Shown piece by piece: positions 24,506 to 34,008 of a DNA stretch of 46,981 nucleotides. The DNA lies in contig CAZHGD010000045.1 of the NCBI GenBank assembly GCA_964531735.1, positions 1-46,981 of the forward strand. Reading direction: 5' to 3'. Position 1 is the first letter of the stretch. Every line of letters begins with the position of its first letter. The translations under genes and the position numbers were made by a program. The stretch is from CAZHGD01 sp964531735. GTDB lineage: Bacteria; Armatimonadota; UBA10988. Under the pieces are notes generated by a model. That model was not told the DNA's origin, searched no databases, and saw only the letters and a program-made list of their open reading frames with translations.

Positions 24506-27220
24506 ATGTCCGGCCTTGGCCTGCTTCTCGCCGCACTGTTGTCACTCGCCGGTCTGGCCTCGGCCGCGCCACTGACGCTCTATGTGGCCACCAACGGCAA
24601 CGACACCTGGTCGGGCACCAAGCCGGATCCCGCGGCGGATCGGCGCGACGGGCCGTTTGCCACCTTGGAGCGTGCCCGCGACGAGATCCGCCGGCTGAAG
24701 CAGGCCGGCGGGCTGCCGGCGGGCGGGGTCACCGTGGCCTTGCGGCGCGGCGGCTACTTCCGCGCGCAGGCGCTGGTGCTCGAGGAGCAGGACTCCGGCA
24801 CCGCCACCGCGCCGGTTGTCTATGCGGCCTACGGGCGTGAAGAGGTGCGACTGACCGGCGCGCGCGCCATTGGCGGGTTCGCGCCGGTGACCGATCCGGC
24901 GGTGCTGGAACGGCTGCCGGCCGAGGCGCGCGGGCAGGTGTTGCAGACCAGTCTGCCGCGCCAGGGCATCACCGACTACGGTGTGATCGGCGTGCAGACG
25001 CAGCAGGTGCCTGGCGCGCCGCTGGAGCTGTACTTCAACCGCCGGCCGACGACGCTGGCGCGCTGGCCGAACCAGGGCTGGGCCGTCGTCGCCGGCGCAC
25101 CCAAGGGCGAGAAGGGCGGCCAGTTCGCGTACTCGGGCGACCGGCCGGAGCGCTGGGTGGGCGAGCCGGACGCTCGCGGCAACGGCTACTGGGACCATGA
25201 CTGGCACGCCAGCCACGCCGCGTTCGCCAACATCGACACGGCGCGCCGCATCATCACCACGCGGCCGCCGCACGCGAGCTACGGGTACCGCAAGGGCGGG
25301 CGCTACTACGCCTACAACCTGCTCTGTGAGCTGGATCAGCCCGGCGAATGGTACCTCGACCGGCTGACCGGCACGCTCTACTTCTGGCCGCCGTCGGACG
25401 TCACCAAGGCGCCGGCCGAGGTGTCACTCGGCACCGGCTTGCTGGTGCTGAACAAGGTGTCTCACGTCGGCTTCCGCCGCCTCACGCTGGAGGGCTGTCG
25501 TGGCGAAGCGGTCACCATCCGCGAGGGCGACCATGTGCAACTGGTCGGCTGCACGCTGCGCAATCTGGGCACCCGCGCGATGACCATCGCTGGTGGCAGC
25601 GACCACCGGGTGGCCGGCTGCGACCTCTACGACATCAACGAGGGCGGCATCAACTGCGGCGGCGGCGACCGCAAGACGCTGACGCCGGCCCGGCATGTCG
25701 TGGAGAACTGCGTGTTCACGCGTCTGGCGCGTTGGCAGCGGGCGTATGTGCCGGCGGTGGCGCTGTGGGGTGTGGGCTGCCGCGTGGCGCACAACCTGAT
25801 GTACGACATCCCGCATTCGGTGGTGCTGTTCGGCGGCAACGACCACGTGATCGAGGCCAACGAGGTCCACTCGATGGGCTTCGAAGGCGGCGAGATGGGC
25901 GCCTTCTACTGCGGCCGCGACTGGACGATCGCCGGCAACATCATCCGCGACAACTACCTGCACGACATCTACAACCCGTGCCCGCAGCGGAACCGCGCCT
26001 TCATGCTCGACGACGGTTGCGCCGGCATCACCATGACCGGCAACCTGATCGTGCGCGTGGCCGAGGGCATCAGCCTGAGCAGCCTCGGCAACGTCATCGA
26101 CAACAACGTGTTCGTCGACTGCTATCCGGCCGTGGGCTGCTGGGGCGGCGAGGCCAAGTTCCCGCCGTTCGACCCGCAGGCGGGGCACAACCCGACCATG
26201 TGGCCGCCATTGGCGGCGCTGTTGCTCGATCAGCCGCCGTGGAGCCAGCGCTTTCCCGACCTGCTGCCGATGCGCGAGGCCATCCGGACGGGCGGCCCGG
26301 TGCCGCCGCAGTGCCGCACGCGCATCACCCACAACATCGTCTGGAAGGGCGAAGCGGAGTGGGCCGGCTTCCACATGACCAAGGACAAGAACGCCTGGGT
26401 CATCGCCGACAACCTCACCGGCACCGACCCGCGGTTCGTCGATGCCGCCAAGGACAACTACCGCCTGCGGCCGGAGTCGCCCGCGTTCAAGCTGGGCATC
26501 AAGCCGCTGGCCGTCGACCAGATGGGCCTGGTGGCAAGTGAGGAACGGGCGAGTTGGCCGGTGAAGCACGAGGTGCGGCAGGATATGGGCCGCGACTTCG
26601 TCTACCGGCGCCCGCCAGCGCCCGCCCGGCCCACCGTGCCGCCGGCGAAGGTGTCGCGGTTGACGACCAAACCGATCATCGACGGTGTGCTCCGCGATGG
26701 CGAGTGGCCGATGGCGCCGGTGGCGATCGAACAGGACGCCGGTGGCGACACGGTGTTCAGCCCCAGCCGGGCCTGGCTGGGCTGGGATGACCAGGCGCTC
26801 TACGTGGCCATCAGCAATCCGGTGAACGCCATCAACCCGATGGCGCTGGACGCGGCCTGGGGCAAGTCGGAGGCCGTCGAGATTGCGGTTCGCCCGGCCG
26901 GCTCGAAGGCCGCGCCGGTGGTGCTGCGTGGCTACGCCAAGGGCAGCTTCGAGAGCTCCGCCGAGGCCGGCACGCCGGCGGCTGTGGTACGTCAGGCGAC
27001 GGTCGGCGTCACCTACGCGGCGAAGCCGATCAGCGCGAGCCTGTGGACCTGCGAGTGGCGGATTCCGTTCGCGGCGCTCGGGCTCGATCCGCAGCGGGAC
27101 CGCACCCTCAATGCCAACCTGACTGTCCGCAAGGTGGCGGACAACCTGTGGGTCATGTGGGTCGGCACGGGCGGGCGGTCGTGGGAACTGGAGCGCGCCG
27201 GATGGTGGGAGCTGCGCTGA
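24506..27220 (+). CDS. Secreted right-handed beta-helix protein with C-terminal CBM9-like domain
   Basis: This 904-residue protein begins with a clear signal peptide (LLLAALLSLAGLASAAPL). The opening LYVATNGNDTWSG is typical of pectate-lyase-like beta-helix proteins. Coils run from about 300 to 600 and are rich in HVVENCVF, NYLHDIYN and NNVFVDC-type turns. Residues about 730-904 form a CBM9/DOMON-like domain (PIIDGVLRDGEWPMA, then DDQALYVAISN). It probably binds and may cut a polysaccharide; no catalytic residues can be named with confidence. The frame is open from 24302, but GGAGGTG lies seven bases before ATG 24506. Confidence 0.87.
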   Translation: MSGLGLLLAALLSLAGLASAAPLTLYVATNGNDTWSGTKPDPAADRRDGPFATLERARDEIRRLKQAGGLPAGGVTVALRRGGYFRAQALVLEEQDSGTATAPVVYAAYGREEVRLTGARAIGGFAPVTDPAVLERLPAEARGQVLQTSLPRQGITDYGVIGVQTQQVPGAPLELYFNRRPTTLARWPNQGWAVVAGAPKGEKGGQFAYSGDRPERWVGEPDARGNGYWDHDWHASHAAFANIDTARRIITTRPPHASYGYRKGGRYYAYNLLCELDQPGEWYLDRLTGTLYFWPPSDVTKAPAEVSLGTGLLVLNKVSHVGFRRLTLEGCRGEAVTIREGDHVQLVGCTLRNLGTRAMTIAGGSDHRVAGCDLYDINEGGINCGGGDRKTLTPARHVVENCVFTRLARWQRAYVPAVALWGVGCRVAHNLMYDIPHSVVLFGGNDHVIEANEVHSMGFEGGEMGAFYCGRDWTIAGNIIRDNYLHDIYNPCPQRNRAFMLDDGCAGITMTGNLIVRVAEGISLSSLGNVIDNNVFVDCYPAVGCWGGEAKFPPFDPQAGHNPTMWPPLAALLLDQPPWSQRFPDLLPMREAIRTGGPVPPQCRTRITHNIVWKGEAEWAGFHMTKDKNAWVIADNLTGTDPRFVDAAKDNYRLRPESPAFKLGIKPLAVDQMGLVASEERASWPVKHEVRQDMGRDFVYRRPPAPARPTVPPAKVSRLTTKPIIDGVLRDGEWPMAPVAIEQDAGGDTVFSPSRAWLGWDDQALYVAISNPVNAINPMALDAAWGKSEAVEIAVRPAGSKAAPVVLRGYAKGSFESSAEAGTPAAVVRQATVGVTYAAKPISASLWTCEWRIPFAALGLDPQRDRTLNANLTVRKVADNLWVMWVGTGGRSWELERAGWWELR

Positions 27221-27264
27221 CCGCAGCCGGCGGGCTCGGGTGACGCATGGGAGGAGGCGTGGCG

Positions 27265-28272
27265 ATGTGCGACCTGCAAGGCGTTCGGTCGGTGCGTCCG
27301 TACCAGTTGGCGTGTCTGTTCTGCCGGGCCGGGGCGCAGACACTGCACCCGACCCAGGAGCGCGTGGCCGGTCTGGCCGACACTATCCGGCAGACGCCGG
27401 ATGTGCCGTTGATGCTGCGCTGCAACCTGGGCGACCTCTGTGCCTACCAGAACTGCGGCCCCGCCGAGGACACGCCCGAGGGGGCCGAGTTCAACCGCAA
27501 GCGTGATGCCGACCTGCTGCAGTGGCTGGACCTGGCACCGGGCACCATTCTGCCGGCGCTCCTGCTGCTGAAGCGCCTGTTGTTCCGGCTGCCGACGGTG
27601 CGTGGCGTGTGCGGCTACGAGCACGTGACCGGGCCGGCCTGGCAGGGCTGCGCCAAGGCGTTCAGCCGCGACTACGAGCGCGGGCGCGAGTTGGGCATCG
27701 AGGCGGTGATACCCGCACGCGACGCCGCGGCGATGGCCGCCGCGAAGGAGCGCTCGGTCGGCGTGTTGGGCCAGGACGGCCCGATCCCGGTGCGCCCGCA
27801 CCTGCTGCTCTGCGCCATCTGTCAGTACGGTGGCGGCACGCGCCCGCCCTATGCGGAGGACAATCTGCCCGAGTTGCTCCAGCAGGCGCTGGCGCCCGAC
27901 TGCCCGCTGCAGGTGGAACTGGTCACCGGCGCCACCTGGGCGGTGTGTGCCTCCTGTCCGCACTTCACGGCCGACGGTTGCTGCGTCACCGGGCGCGTCG
28001 CTGGTGCCGCGCTGTACAACGAGGCCAAAGACCTGAACACGCTGCAGGCGCTGGGGCTGACCTACGGCACGGTCATGGGCGCGCGCGAGCTGTTCGCGCT
28101 GATCTGCGAGCGCATCCCGACAGCCGACGGCGTCTGCGCGCTGAACCGCGTGCCGCTGCCGGAGCACTCGGTCTGGCTCGACGGCTGCCACAGCATGGTC
28201 TTCCCCGGGCCGTACGAAGCGGGCCGCGCGGCGCTGTGGTCGGCGCTGGGCTGTGCGGGCCGACCGGGTTGA
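27265..28272 (+). CDS. Cysteine-rich protein with two copies of a DUF1284-like domain
   Basis: This 335-residue protein has about 18 cysteines. Its two halves look like copies of one domain. Residues 10-20 (VRPYQLACLFC) match 176-186 (VRPHLLLCAIC). Further on, a second cysteine cluster (Cys53, 59, 64) matches Cys228, 231, 239, 240. The segment NRKRDADLLQWLDLAPGTI matches YNEAKDLNTLQALGLTYGTV. The unit recalls DUF1284, a small cysteine-containing family of unknown function; metal or iron-sulfur binding is plausible but unproven. ATG 27265 is chosen over 27247 because GGGAGGAGG lies seven bases before it. Function unknown. It follows the beta-helix gene by 44 bases. Confidence 0.72.
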   Translation: MCDLQGVRSVRPYQLACLFCRAGAQTLHPTQERVAGLADTIRQTPDVPLMLRCNLGDLCAYQNCGPAEDTPEGAEFNRKRDADLLQWLDLAPGTILPALLLLKRLLFRLPTVRGVCGYEHVTGPAWQGCAKAFSRDYERGRELGIEAVIPARDAAAMAAAKERSVGVLGQDGPIPVRPHLLLCAICQYGGGTRPPYAEDNLPELLQQALAPDCPLQVELVTGATWAVCASCPHFTADGCCVTGRVAGAALYNEAKDLNTLQALGLTYGTVMGARELFALICERIPTADGVCALNRVPLPEHSVWLDGCHSMVFPGPYEAGRAALWSALGCAGRPG

Positions 28273-28346
28273 CGGGTCGGTCGGCCCAGGCCTGCTCGCC
28301 GCGGTAGTCGGTCCACAGTCGGCCCGCCACACGACCTCTCGCCCCC

Positions 28347-28375
28347 TTGGCCCGCCCGCGCGCCTGTGCTTTAAT
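28347..28375 (+). promoter_or_regulatory. Promoter of the aminotransferase-epimerase operon
   Basis: TTGGCC (28347-28352), a 17-base spacer and TTTAAT (28370-28375) with an extended TG at 28367-28368. The ATG follows 20 bases later with AGGAG in between, so the leader is very short. Confidence 0.55.
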
Positions 28376-28394
28376 GCTGGCGACAGGAGCGATC

Positions 28395-29759
28395 ATGGGC
28401 AAGCCGTTCGACCTGACCCCCCGGCAGGTGCCGCGGGTCGAGACCCGGTATCGGCGAATCGTCACGCCGATCCCGCATCCGGACAGCATTCCGCTCCTGC
28501 GTCGCCTGTACGCCGTCGAGCCGCAGTCGATGCAGGGCCAACCGCCGATCATCTGGGACCGGGCCGAGGGCGTGAACGTCTACGACCCCTACGGCAATAT
28601 GTGGCTCGACTGGAGCAGTGGCGTCCTGGTGGCCAACGCCGGGCACGCGCACCCGGCGATCAAGGCCGCGCTGCGCGACCAGATCGACCGCAGCCTGCTG
28701 CACAACTACTGCTTCCCCAGCGAGGAACGGCTGGAACTGTGCGAGCTGCTGGCCAGCATTGCGCCGCCAGGGCTCGGCAAAGTGTTCCTGCTGACCACTG
28801 GCAGCGAGACCACCGAGTGCGCCATCAAGCTGATGCGCACGCACGGCGTCACGGTGGGCGGCCGGCGGAAGCACGTCGTGGTCTCGTTCGGCAACGCGTT
28901 CCACGGGCGGACGCTCGGCGCGCAGCAGATCGGCGGCATGCCGCCGCAGAAAGAGTGGATCGTCAACCTCGATCCGGGCATCGTGCAGGTGCCGTTCCCC
29001 GACGGGTTCCGCGTGGAGGACACGAGCTTCGACGTGTTCGAGCGCTCACTGGCCGACCAGGGCATTGCCGCCGACGACGTGGCGGGTGTGATTGTCGAGA
29101 CCTACCAAGGCGTGGGCCCCGACTTCCTGCCGGTGGCGTACGCGCAGGCGCTACGCCGCTGGTGTGAGGCGCATCAGGCCGTGCTGACCATGGACGAAGT
29201 GCAGGCCGGCTTTGGCCGCTGCGGGGTGCGCTGGGGCTTCGAGCTCTACGGCATCGTGCCCGACCTGGTCTGCTGCGGGAAGGGCATCAGCAGTTCGCTG
29301 CCGCTCGGCGCGGTGCTGGGCCGGCCCGAGCTGATGGACCTGTTCGCGCCGGGCTCGATGACCAGCACGCACACCGGCAACCCGTTGTGCTGCCGCGCGG
29401 CCATCGAGAGCATCAAGGCCATCGAGGGCGGCCTGATCGCCAACGCGGCGCAGCAGGGGCCCATCCTGGCCGAGCGCACCGCCGCCATGCAGCGGCGCTA
29501 TCCGACGCGCGTCGGGGCGGCGCACGCGGTCGGCCTGGTGGCCGGCTTGCAGATGGTCGTGCCGGGCACCAAGGAGCCCGATCACGACACTGCGCACGCG
29601 GTCATCGAGCGCTGCCTGGAGCAGGGCCTGATGTTCTTCGGCGCCGTCGGCGTCGGCGGCGGCTGCATCAAGATCTGCCCGCCGCTGTGCATTGAGACCG
29701 ACGCCGTGCTGGAGGGCTGCGACGTGCTCGAGGCGGCCCTCGACGAGGTGCTGGCCTGA
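28395..29759 (+). CDS. Class III pyridoxal-phosphate aminotransferase
   Basis: This 454-residue enzyme belongs to the ornithine/4-aminobutyrate aminotransferase group, which transfers amino groups from omega-amines to keto acids. Seen are the cofactor phosphate site (LLTTGSETTECAIKL), the FGNAFHGRTLG motif, the conserved aspartate in TMDEVQAGFGR, and Lys296 in CCGKGISSSLPLGAV, which forms the Schiff base. The substrate cannot be read from sequence. AGGAG precedes ATG 28395. The epimerase-like gene starts 21 bases after the stop, so the pair probably acts in one sugar- or amine-catabolic path. Confidence 0.92.
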   Translation: MGKPFDLTPRQVPRVETRYRRIVTPIPHPDSIPLLRRLYAVEPQSMQGQPPIIWDRAEGVNVYDPYGNMWLDWSSGVLVANAGHAHPAIKAALRDQIDRSLLHNYCFPSEERLELCELLASIAPPGLGKVFLLTTGSETTECAIKLMRTHGVTVGGRRKHVVVSFGNAFHGRTLGAQQIGGMPPQKEWIVNLDPGIVQVPFPDGFRVEDTSFDVFERSLADQGIAADDVAGVIVETYQGVGPDFLPVAYAQALRRWCEAHQAVLTMDEVQAGFGRCGVRWGFELYGIVPDLVCCGKGISSSLPLGAVLGRPELMDLFAPGSMTSTHTGNPLCCRAAIESIKAIEGGLIANAAQQGPILAERTAAMQRRYPTRVGAAHAVGLVAGLQMVVPGTKEPDHDTAHAVIERCLEQGLMFFGAVGVGGGCIKICPPLCIETDAVLEGCDVLEAALDEVLA

Positions 29760-29780
29760 CGGCCTCTGGAAGGAGTGGAC

Positions 29781-30785
29781 ATGGACCCGAAAGTCATCCT
29801 GACCGGTTTTGCCGACGAAGGCCCGCCGTCGAAGAACGCCGAGGCGCAACTGGCCATGTGCCGGGCGCTCGGCCTGCGCTACTACAGCCCGCGATTCGTC
29901 GACTGCGGCAACGGCGTCAAGAACCTGATGGCGTTGACCGACGATGAGCTGGCCTGGCTGAAGGACTTGCACGAGCAGTACGAGATGCAGGCGAGTTCCA
30001 TCGGCTCGCCCATCGGCAAGGTCAAGCTCCGCGACTTCGACGACAGCACCCACAACCGCTACGTCCCCTTCGATGAGTACCTGGCCACCGAGGTCAAGCA
30101 TGCCATCGACGTGGCGCTGGCGTTGGGCGCCAAGCTGATTCGCGGCTTCAGCTTCTACCCGCCGAAGCACGACGATCCGTGGGAGTACGTCGACCAGGCG
30201 GCCGAACAGCTCCGGCCGATTGCCGAGGCTTGCGCCCAGGCCGGCCTGTACTACGGCCTGGAGGTCGAGGCGAATCTGGTCGGCCGCAACGGCGAGTTGG
30301 AGATGGCGCTGTTCAACGCGGTCGGGCACCCGCATTTGACGCTGGTCTACGACGGCGCCAACATTGCCTGTCAGGGCTACACCACCGAGCAGGTCTACGC
30401 GCAGTACGAGGCCATGCGCGACGGCATCGGCTGGATGCACGTCAAGGACTACTGGCGGCGCGATGACGAGATGTTCCGCGGCTTCGTCGATGAAGAGATG
30501 ATGCTGCGCTTCGTGCCGTGCGACCGGGGCAGCTCAGCCTACTACGCGGTGCTGGCCGACTTCAGGAAGCGCCTGCCGGCGCTGGCCGAAGCCCACGCCA
30601 AGCGAGGCATTCCGGGCGTGTTCCTGGACCTCGAGCCCCACCTGAAGGGCGGCGGGCAGTTCGGCGGGTTCAGCGGACCGGATGGTTTCGGCGTGGCGCT
30701 GCGCAGCCTGTGCGCGGTGCTGGACGCCGTCGGCATCGGCTATGACCTGACGGTCTACAACGACCTGCGCAAGGCGGGCGGTTGA
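29781..30785 (+). CDS. Sugar phosphate isomerase/epimerase-type TIM barrel protein
   Basis: This 334-residue protein matches the xylose-isomerase-like/AP endonuclease 2 superfamily, which includes ketose 3-epimerases and inosose enzymes. A metal tetrad of the usual Glu-Asp-His-Glu kind can be followed: LEVEAN, VYDGAN, MHVKDY and FLDLEPH. It should interconvert a keto-sugar or inositol derivative. The start ATG 29781 has GGAAGGAG six bases upstream. It is second in the operon with the aminotransferase, and its stop lies 3 bases from that of the convergent helicase. Confidence 0.85.
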   Translation: MDPKVILTGFADEGPPSKNAEAQLAMCRALGLRYYSPRFVDCGNGVKNLMALTDDELAWLKDLHEQYEMQASSIGSPIGKVKLRDFDDSTHNRYVPFDEYLATEVKHAIDVALALGAKLIRGFSFYPPKHDDPWEYVDQAAEQLRPIAEACAQAGLYYGLEVEANLVGRNGELEMALFNAVGHPHLTLVYDGANIACQGYTTEQVYAQYEAMRDGIGWMHVKDYWRRDDEMFRGFVDEEMMLRFVPCDRGSSAYYAVLADFRKRLPALAEAHAKRGIPGVFLDLEPHLKGGGQFGGFSGPDGFGVALRSLCAVLDAVGIGYDLTVYNDLRKAGG

Positions 30786-30788
30786 CCG

Positions 30789-33164
30789 TCAGTCCGCTTC
30801 GGCAGTCGTCGTCTCGGCCAGGCGCCGGTCCAGCGCGTGGCCGAGACGGAGCTGCTTCTCGGCATCGACCTGGTCGCGGCGGAGCAGGCGGATGCAGGTG
30901 TCGATGCGGTCGCGCAGCAGGGCGTAGTCGCCGAGGCAGCGGCGGAACTGGCGCAACAGGTCCACCGCGTGCCGCAGTGAGCGGATGATGTCGCCGTCGC
31001 TGGTGTCGGTGTACTGGTGGAGGGCCGACAGCGGTTCACCGTCGAGCCAGGCCAGCAAGGTCATGGTGAGGCTGTCGTCGAGCGGCTCGAGGCCGCCGTC
31101 GATGCCCAGTTCGGCTTCGCGCCGCGCGATGTCGCGCACCACGAGCGCGGCCTCGCGGAGGAACAGCCGCAGCTCGGAGTCGCTGATGGCCTGGTACCAC
31201 GCCGACCGCTTGCCTTCGAACACGACCGCCACCATCAGCGCGGCGATCTCCGTCTCGGTCATGTTCTCGAAGAAGCCGGCGTAGAACAGTTCGGCGATGG
31301 GCACCTCGAACCCGTACAGCGCCGCGGCCATGCGACCCTTGGGCGTCAGGCCGCGCTCGTCGACGTAGCCGAACTCGCGCAGCACGGTCAACCGCTTGGA
31401 GATCTGATCGCGGTGGTGGTGGCGCAAGCGGATCAGGCTGCGCTCCAGGTCGTGGCACTGCTCCAGGTGCGTGTTGATGGTGCGCTGAAGCTGCCCGCAG
31501 GCCTTCTTCCGCTGGCACTCGTGGCAGACGCTGGCGCGGATGCGCTGCTCGAGCCGCGATGCGGGCTCTTCGAGCAGGCGCAACTCGTGCTCCAGCTGCC
31601 GCTGCTGCTTGCGGCCGCTCAGACGGCGCTCGAGGCGGTGCCGTTCGCCCTGCATCCGGTTCCTGGCGCGGCGGAGTTCTTCCTGCGCGTCGAGGTAGCG
31701 GCGAATGCTCTTCGGCTCGCCCTTGAGGCAGTCGACGGACGGCATCACTTCGGCGCGGAGGTCCGCCAGCTCCGACTCCAGCTCGCGCACGAAGCGCGTG
31801 TTCTGGAAGCTCGCGAAGCTCAACTCGGCCACCGAGTAGACCTCTTCGCGGTACCGGTCGTAGAGGCTGAGGATGCTGCTGTAGCTGAGGTTGAACTGGC
31901 TCTCCGTCGGCTCCACTTCGCCGGCGACGATCCGCTCGATCTGGTCGACCTCAACGCCGGCCGGATCGATGCGCGCGTAGCAGTAGCCCACCTCGTCGAT
32001 GCCACGCCGGCCGGCGCGGCCGGCCATCTGCTGGTACTCGCGGGTCAGTAGGTAGCGGGTGTCGACGCCGTCGTACTTGGTGATGCTCTCGAAGACCACC
32101 GTGCAGGCCGGCATGTTGACGCCGACAGCGAAAGTCTCGGTGGTGAACAGCAGCTTGATCAGGCCGGTGGAGAACAGTCGCTCCACCACCTCCTTGAGCA
32201 TCGGCAACATACCGGCGTGGTGATAGGCGGTGCCGGCGGCCACCAGGCCGCGCAGGCGCTCGGCCGCCGGGTCATCGGCCAGGCCGAACTGCGCGCTGAG
32301 CGTGGCGAACAGCTCCAGGACCTGTGCCTGCTCGTCGGTGTCCAGCAGACCGTAGCCCACGTAGCGCCGAGCGTTGTCCTCGCAGGCGGCGCGGCTGAAG
32401 CAGAAGTAGAGGCACGGCAGTCGGCCGAGGGCGTCGAGATGGGCGACCAGGTCGCCTTGTCCGGCCGGGTCGCGGCGTCCGGCACCCAGCACCCGGCGGA
32501 CCTCGTGGGCCCGCAACGAGCGCTGCTTCGCTTGCGCCGCAGCCTCCAGCCGACGCAGGTCCTTGACCGACACCTCACCGACACCGGGCACCCAGAGGTG
32601 GTGCTCGAGCGGCACCGGTCGGGTCTCCTCGACCACCACGGCCACTTCCTGCTGCGGCCGCACCTTGCGGATCCAGCCGGCGAACTCGTCCAAGTTGGGA
32701 ATGGTGGCCGACAGGCAGATGAACCCGATGTGTGGCGGCGCGAAGATCAGCGACTCCTCCCACACCGTGCCGCGCTGGATATCGTTGATGTAGTGGATCT
32801 CGTCGAGGATGACGTACTCGACGTCGGCGAGCCGGGCGGGATCGTCGAAGATGGCGTTGCGGAAGATCTCGGTGGTCATGATCAGCACCGGCGCGAGCGG
32901 GTTGATGCTCACATCGCCGGTGACGATACCGATCTGGTCACCCCAGGCCGCGCCGAAGTCGCGGAACTTCTGGTTGCTCAGCGCCTTGATCGGCGCGGTG
33001 TAGATGATCCGGCGCCCGGTGTCGAGATAGCGCTCGATGGCGTACTCGGCGATGACCGTCTTCCCCGCCCCGGTTGGAGCGGCGACGATCACGGTCTCGT
33101 GACGCTCGATCGCGTCGATGGCGGCGACCTGGAACGGGTCGAGTTCAATACCGCGGTAGTGCAA
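30789..33164 (-). CDS. Ski2/Mtr4-like DExH-box RNA helicase
   Basis: This 791-residue helicase shows APTGAGKT (Lys35), the DEIH box at 121-124, SAT, and the motif VI sequence QMAGRAGRRG. A helical region with CHECQRKKACGQL, a cysteine cluster, and a C-terminal DSHCT-like domain follow, as in Ski2/Mtr4-type enzymes that unwind RNA for the exosome; bacterial relatives are less studied. The start is TTG 33164 with GGGAG five bases before it; no earlier start fits and the N-terminus matches the family. It lies 68 bases downstream of a response regulator on the same strand. Confidence 0.92.
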   Translation of the reverse strand: MHYRGIELDPFQVAAIDAIERHETVIVAAPTGAGKTVIAEYAIERYLDTGRRIIYTAPIKALSNQKFRDFGAAWGDQIGIVTGDVSINPLAPVLIMTTEIFRNAIFDDPARLADVEYVILDEIHYINDIQRGTVWEESLIFAPPHIGFICLSATIPNLDEFAGWIRKVRPQQEVAVVVEETRPVPLEHHLWVPGVGEVSVKDLRRLEAAAQAKQRSLRAHEVRRVLGAGRRDPAGQGDLVAHLDALGRLPCLYFCFSRAACEDNARRYVGYGLLDTDEQAQVLELFATLSAQFGLADDPAAERLRGLVAAGTAYHHAGMLPMLKEVVERLFSTGLIKLLFTTETFAVGVNMPACTVVFESITKYDGVDTRYLLTREYQQMAGRAGRRGIDEVGYCYARIDPAGVEVDQIERIVAGEVEPTESQFNLSYSSILSLYDRYREEVYSVAELSFASFQNTRFVRELESELADLRAEVMPSVDCLKGEPKSIRRYLDAQEELRRARNRMQGERHRLERRLSGRKQQRQLEHELRLLEEPASRLEQRIRASVCHECQRKKACGQLQRTINTHLEQCHDLERSLIRLRHHHRDQISKRLTVLREFGYVDERGLTPKGRMAAALYGFEVPIAELFYAGFFENMTETEIAALMVAVVFEGKRSAWYQAISDSELRLFLREAALVVRDIARREAELGIDGGLEPLDDSLTMTLLAWLDGEPLSALHQYTDTSDGDIIRSLRHAVDLLRQFRRCLGDYALLRDRIDTCIRLLRRDQVDAEKQLRLGHALDRRLAETTTAEAD

Positions 33165-33232
33165 AGGGGCTCCCAGGCAGTGTCGCCATCATACGAGCGA
33201 AGCCGGGTCGTGGCAAGCGCGCGCGGTGGCGC

Positions 33233-33973
33233 TTACGGGCGCGGCTGCCCCAGCCGGCCGAGCACGTCCTCAACCCGGTGCCGCAGGCGCGCGAGGTCCT
33301 TGGAGCGGAAATGGCTCTTCGTCTGCTCCAGCACGCTGACGGTCTCGTGCAGGGCCAGAACCAGTTCATCGGCGGCCAGGCCGTTGGCCAGACCCGCCTG
33401 CGAGGCGCTGGCCGGCCCGGCGGTGGCAATGAACGTCTGGAGCTGGTTGATGGCGGTGAGCACCGTGTTGAGCATCGTTTCGAGGTAGACCCGTTCGGCC
33501 GCGCCGGGATCGGCCGGTCGCGCCAGCAGCAGCTCGGCCTCGGCCAGCCGCTGACCGGACTCGTCCAGTTGCTGCTGGGCCTCCCCCAACGCTCGTTGCA
33601 CCGACCGCAGGCGGCAGGCGTCGGCAATCTGGTCGAGCAGCACCTGCGCTCGAAAAGGCTTCAGCAGGTAGGCGGCCACCGCCAGGCCCACTGAGCGATG
33701 GGCGGTGTCGAACGTCGGTCGGCCGGTGACCAAGATGACGGGCAGGCCAGGAATGCGCTCGCGTACGCGGCGCACCATCTCCAGGTCCTCGTTGCCGGGC
33801 ATGTCGATATCGGTGACCAGCGCATCGAAGTCCTCGCGCTGGAGCCAGGCATAGACCTCGTCCGCATCGCTCGCCTGACGGCACGTGTAGCCGGCCCGCT
33901 CGACGTGCGCGGCCGTCGCACTCAGAAAGGCTGGTTCGTCGTCCGCCAGGAGTACCCGGCCGGCAGCCTGCAT
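33233..33973 (-). CDS. Response regulator with coiled-coil C-terminal region
   Basis: This 246-residue protein has a receiver domain (1-120; Asp11-Asp12, phosphoacceptor Asp55, Lys in LKPF). Residues 125-246 are helical and coiled, ending with SHFRSKDLARLRHRVEDVL, with no DNA-binding or enzymatic domain. GGAGGTGA precedes the ATG. It is divergent from the PocR/PAS kinase, which may phosphorylate it; the helical tail may be a dimerisation or docking segment. Its output is unknown. Confidence 0.85.
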   Translation of the reverse strand: MQAAGRVLLADDEPAFLSATAAHVERAGYTCRQASDADEVYAWLQREDFDALVTDIDMPGNEDLEMVRRVRERIPGLPVILVTGRPTFDTAHRSVGLAVAAYLLKPFRAQVLLDQIADACRLRSVQRALGEAQQQLDESGQRLAEAELLLARPADPGAAERVYLETMLNTVLTAINQLQTFIATAGPASASQAGLANGLAADELVLALHETVSVLEQTKSHFRSKDLARLRHRVEDVLGRLGQPRP

Positions 33974-34002
33974 GGGAACCGGTCACCTCCGACCAAGGGC
34001 CT

Positions 34003-34008
34003 ATTGTA
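34003..34008 (-). promoter_or_regulatory. -10 box of the coiled-coil response regulator
   Basis: TACAAT on the minus strand (34008-34003) stands about 30 bases before the ATG at 33973. The -35 region is poor. The remainder of the 33974-34266 gap holds no gene I can support. Confidence 0.35.

Noticed and set aside
25424..27343. Minus-strand frame of 639 codons over the beta-helix gene
   Set aside because: Antisense shadow of a protein with a signal peptide and CBM9-like domain.
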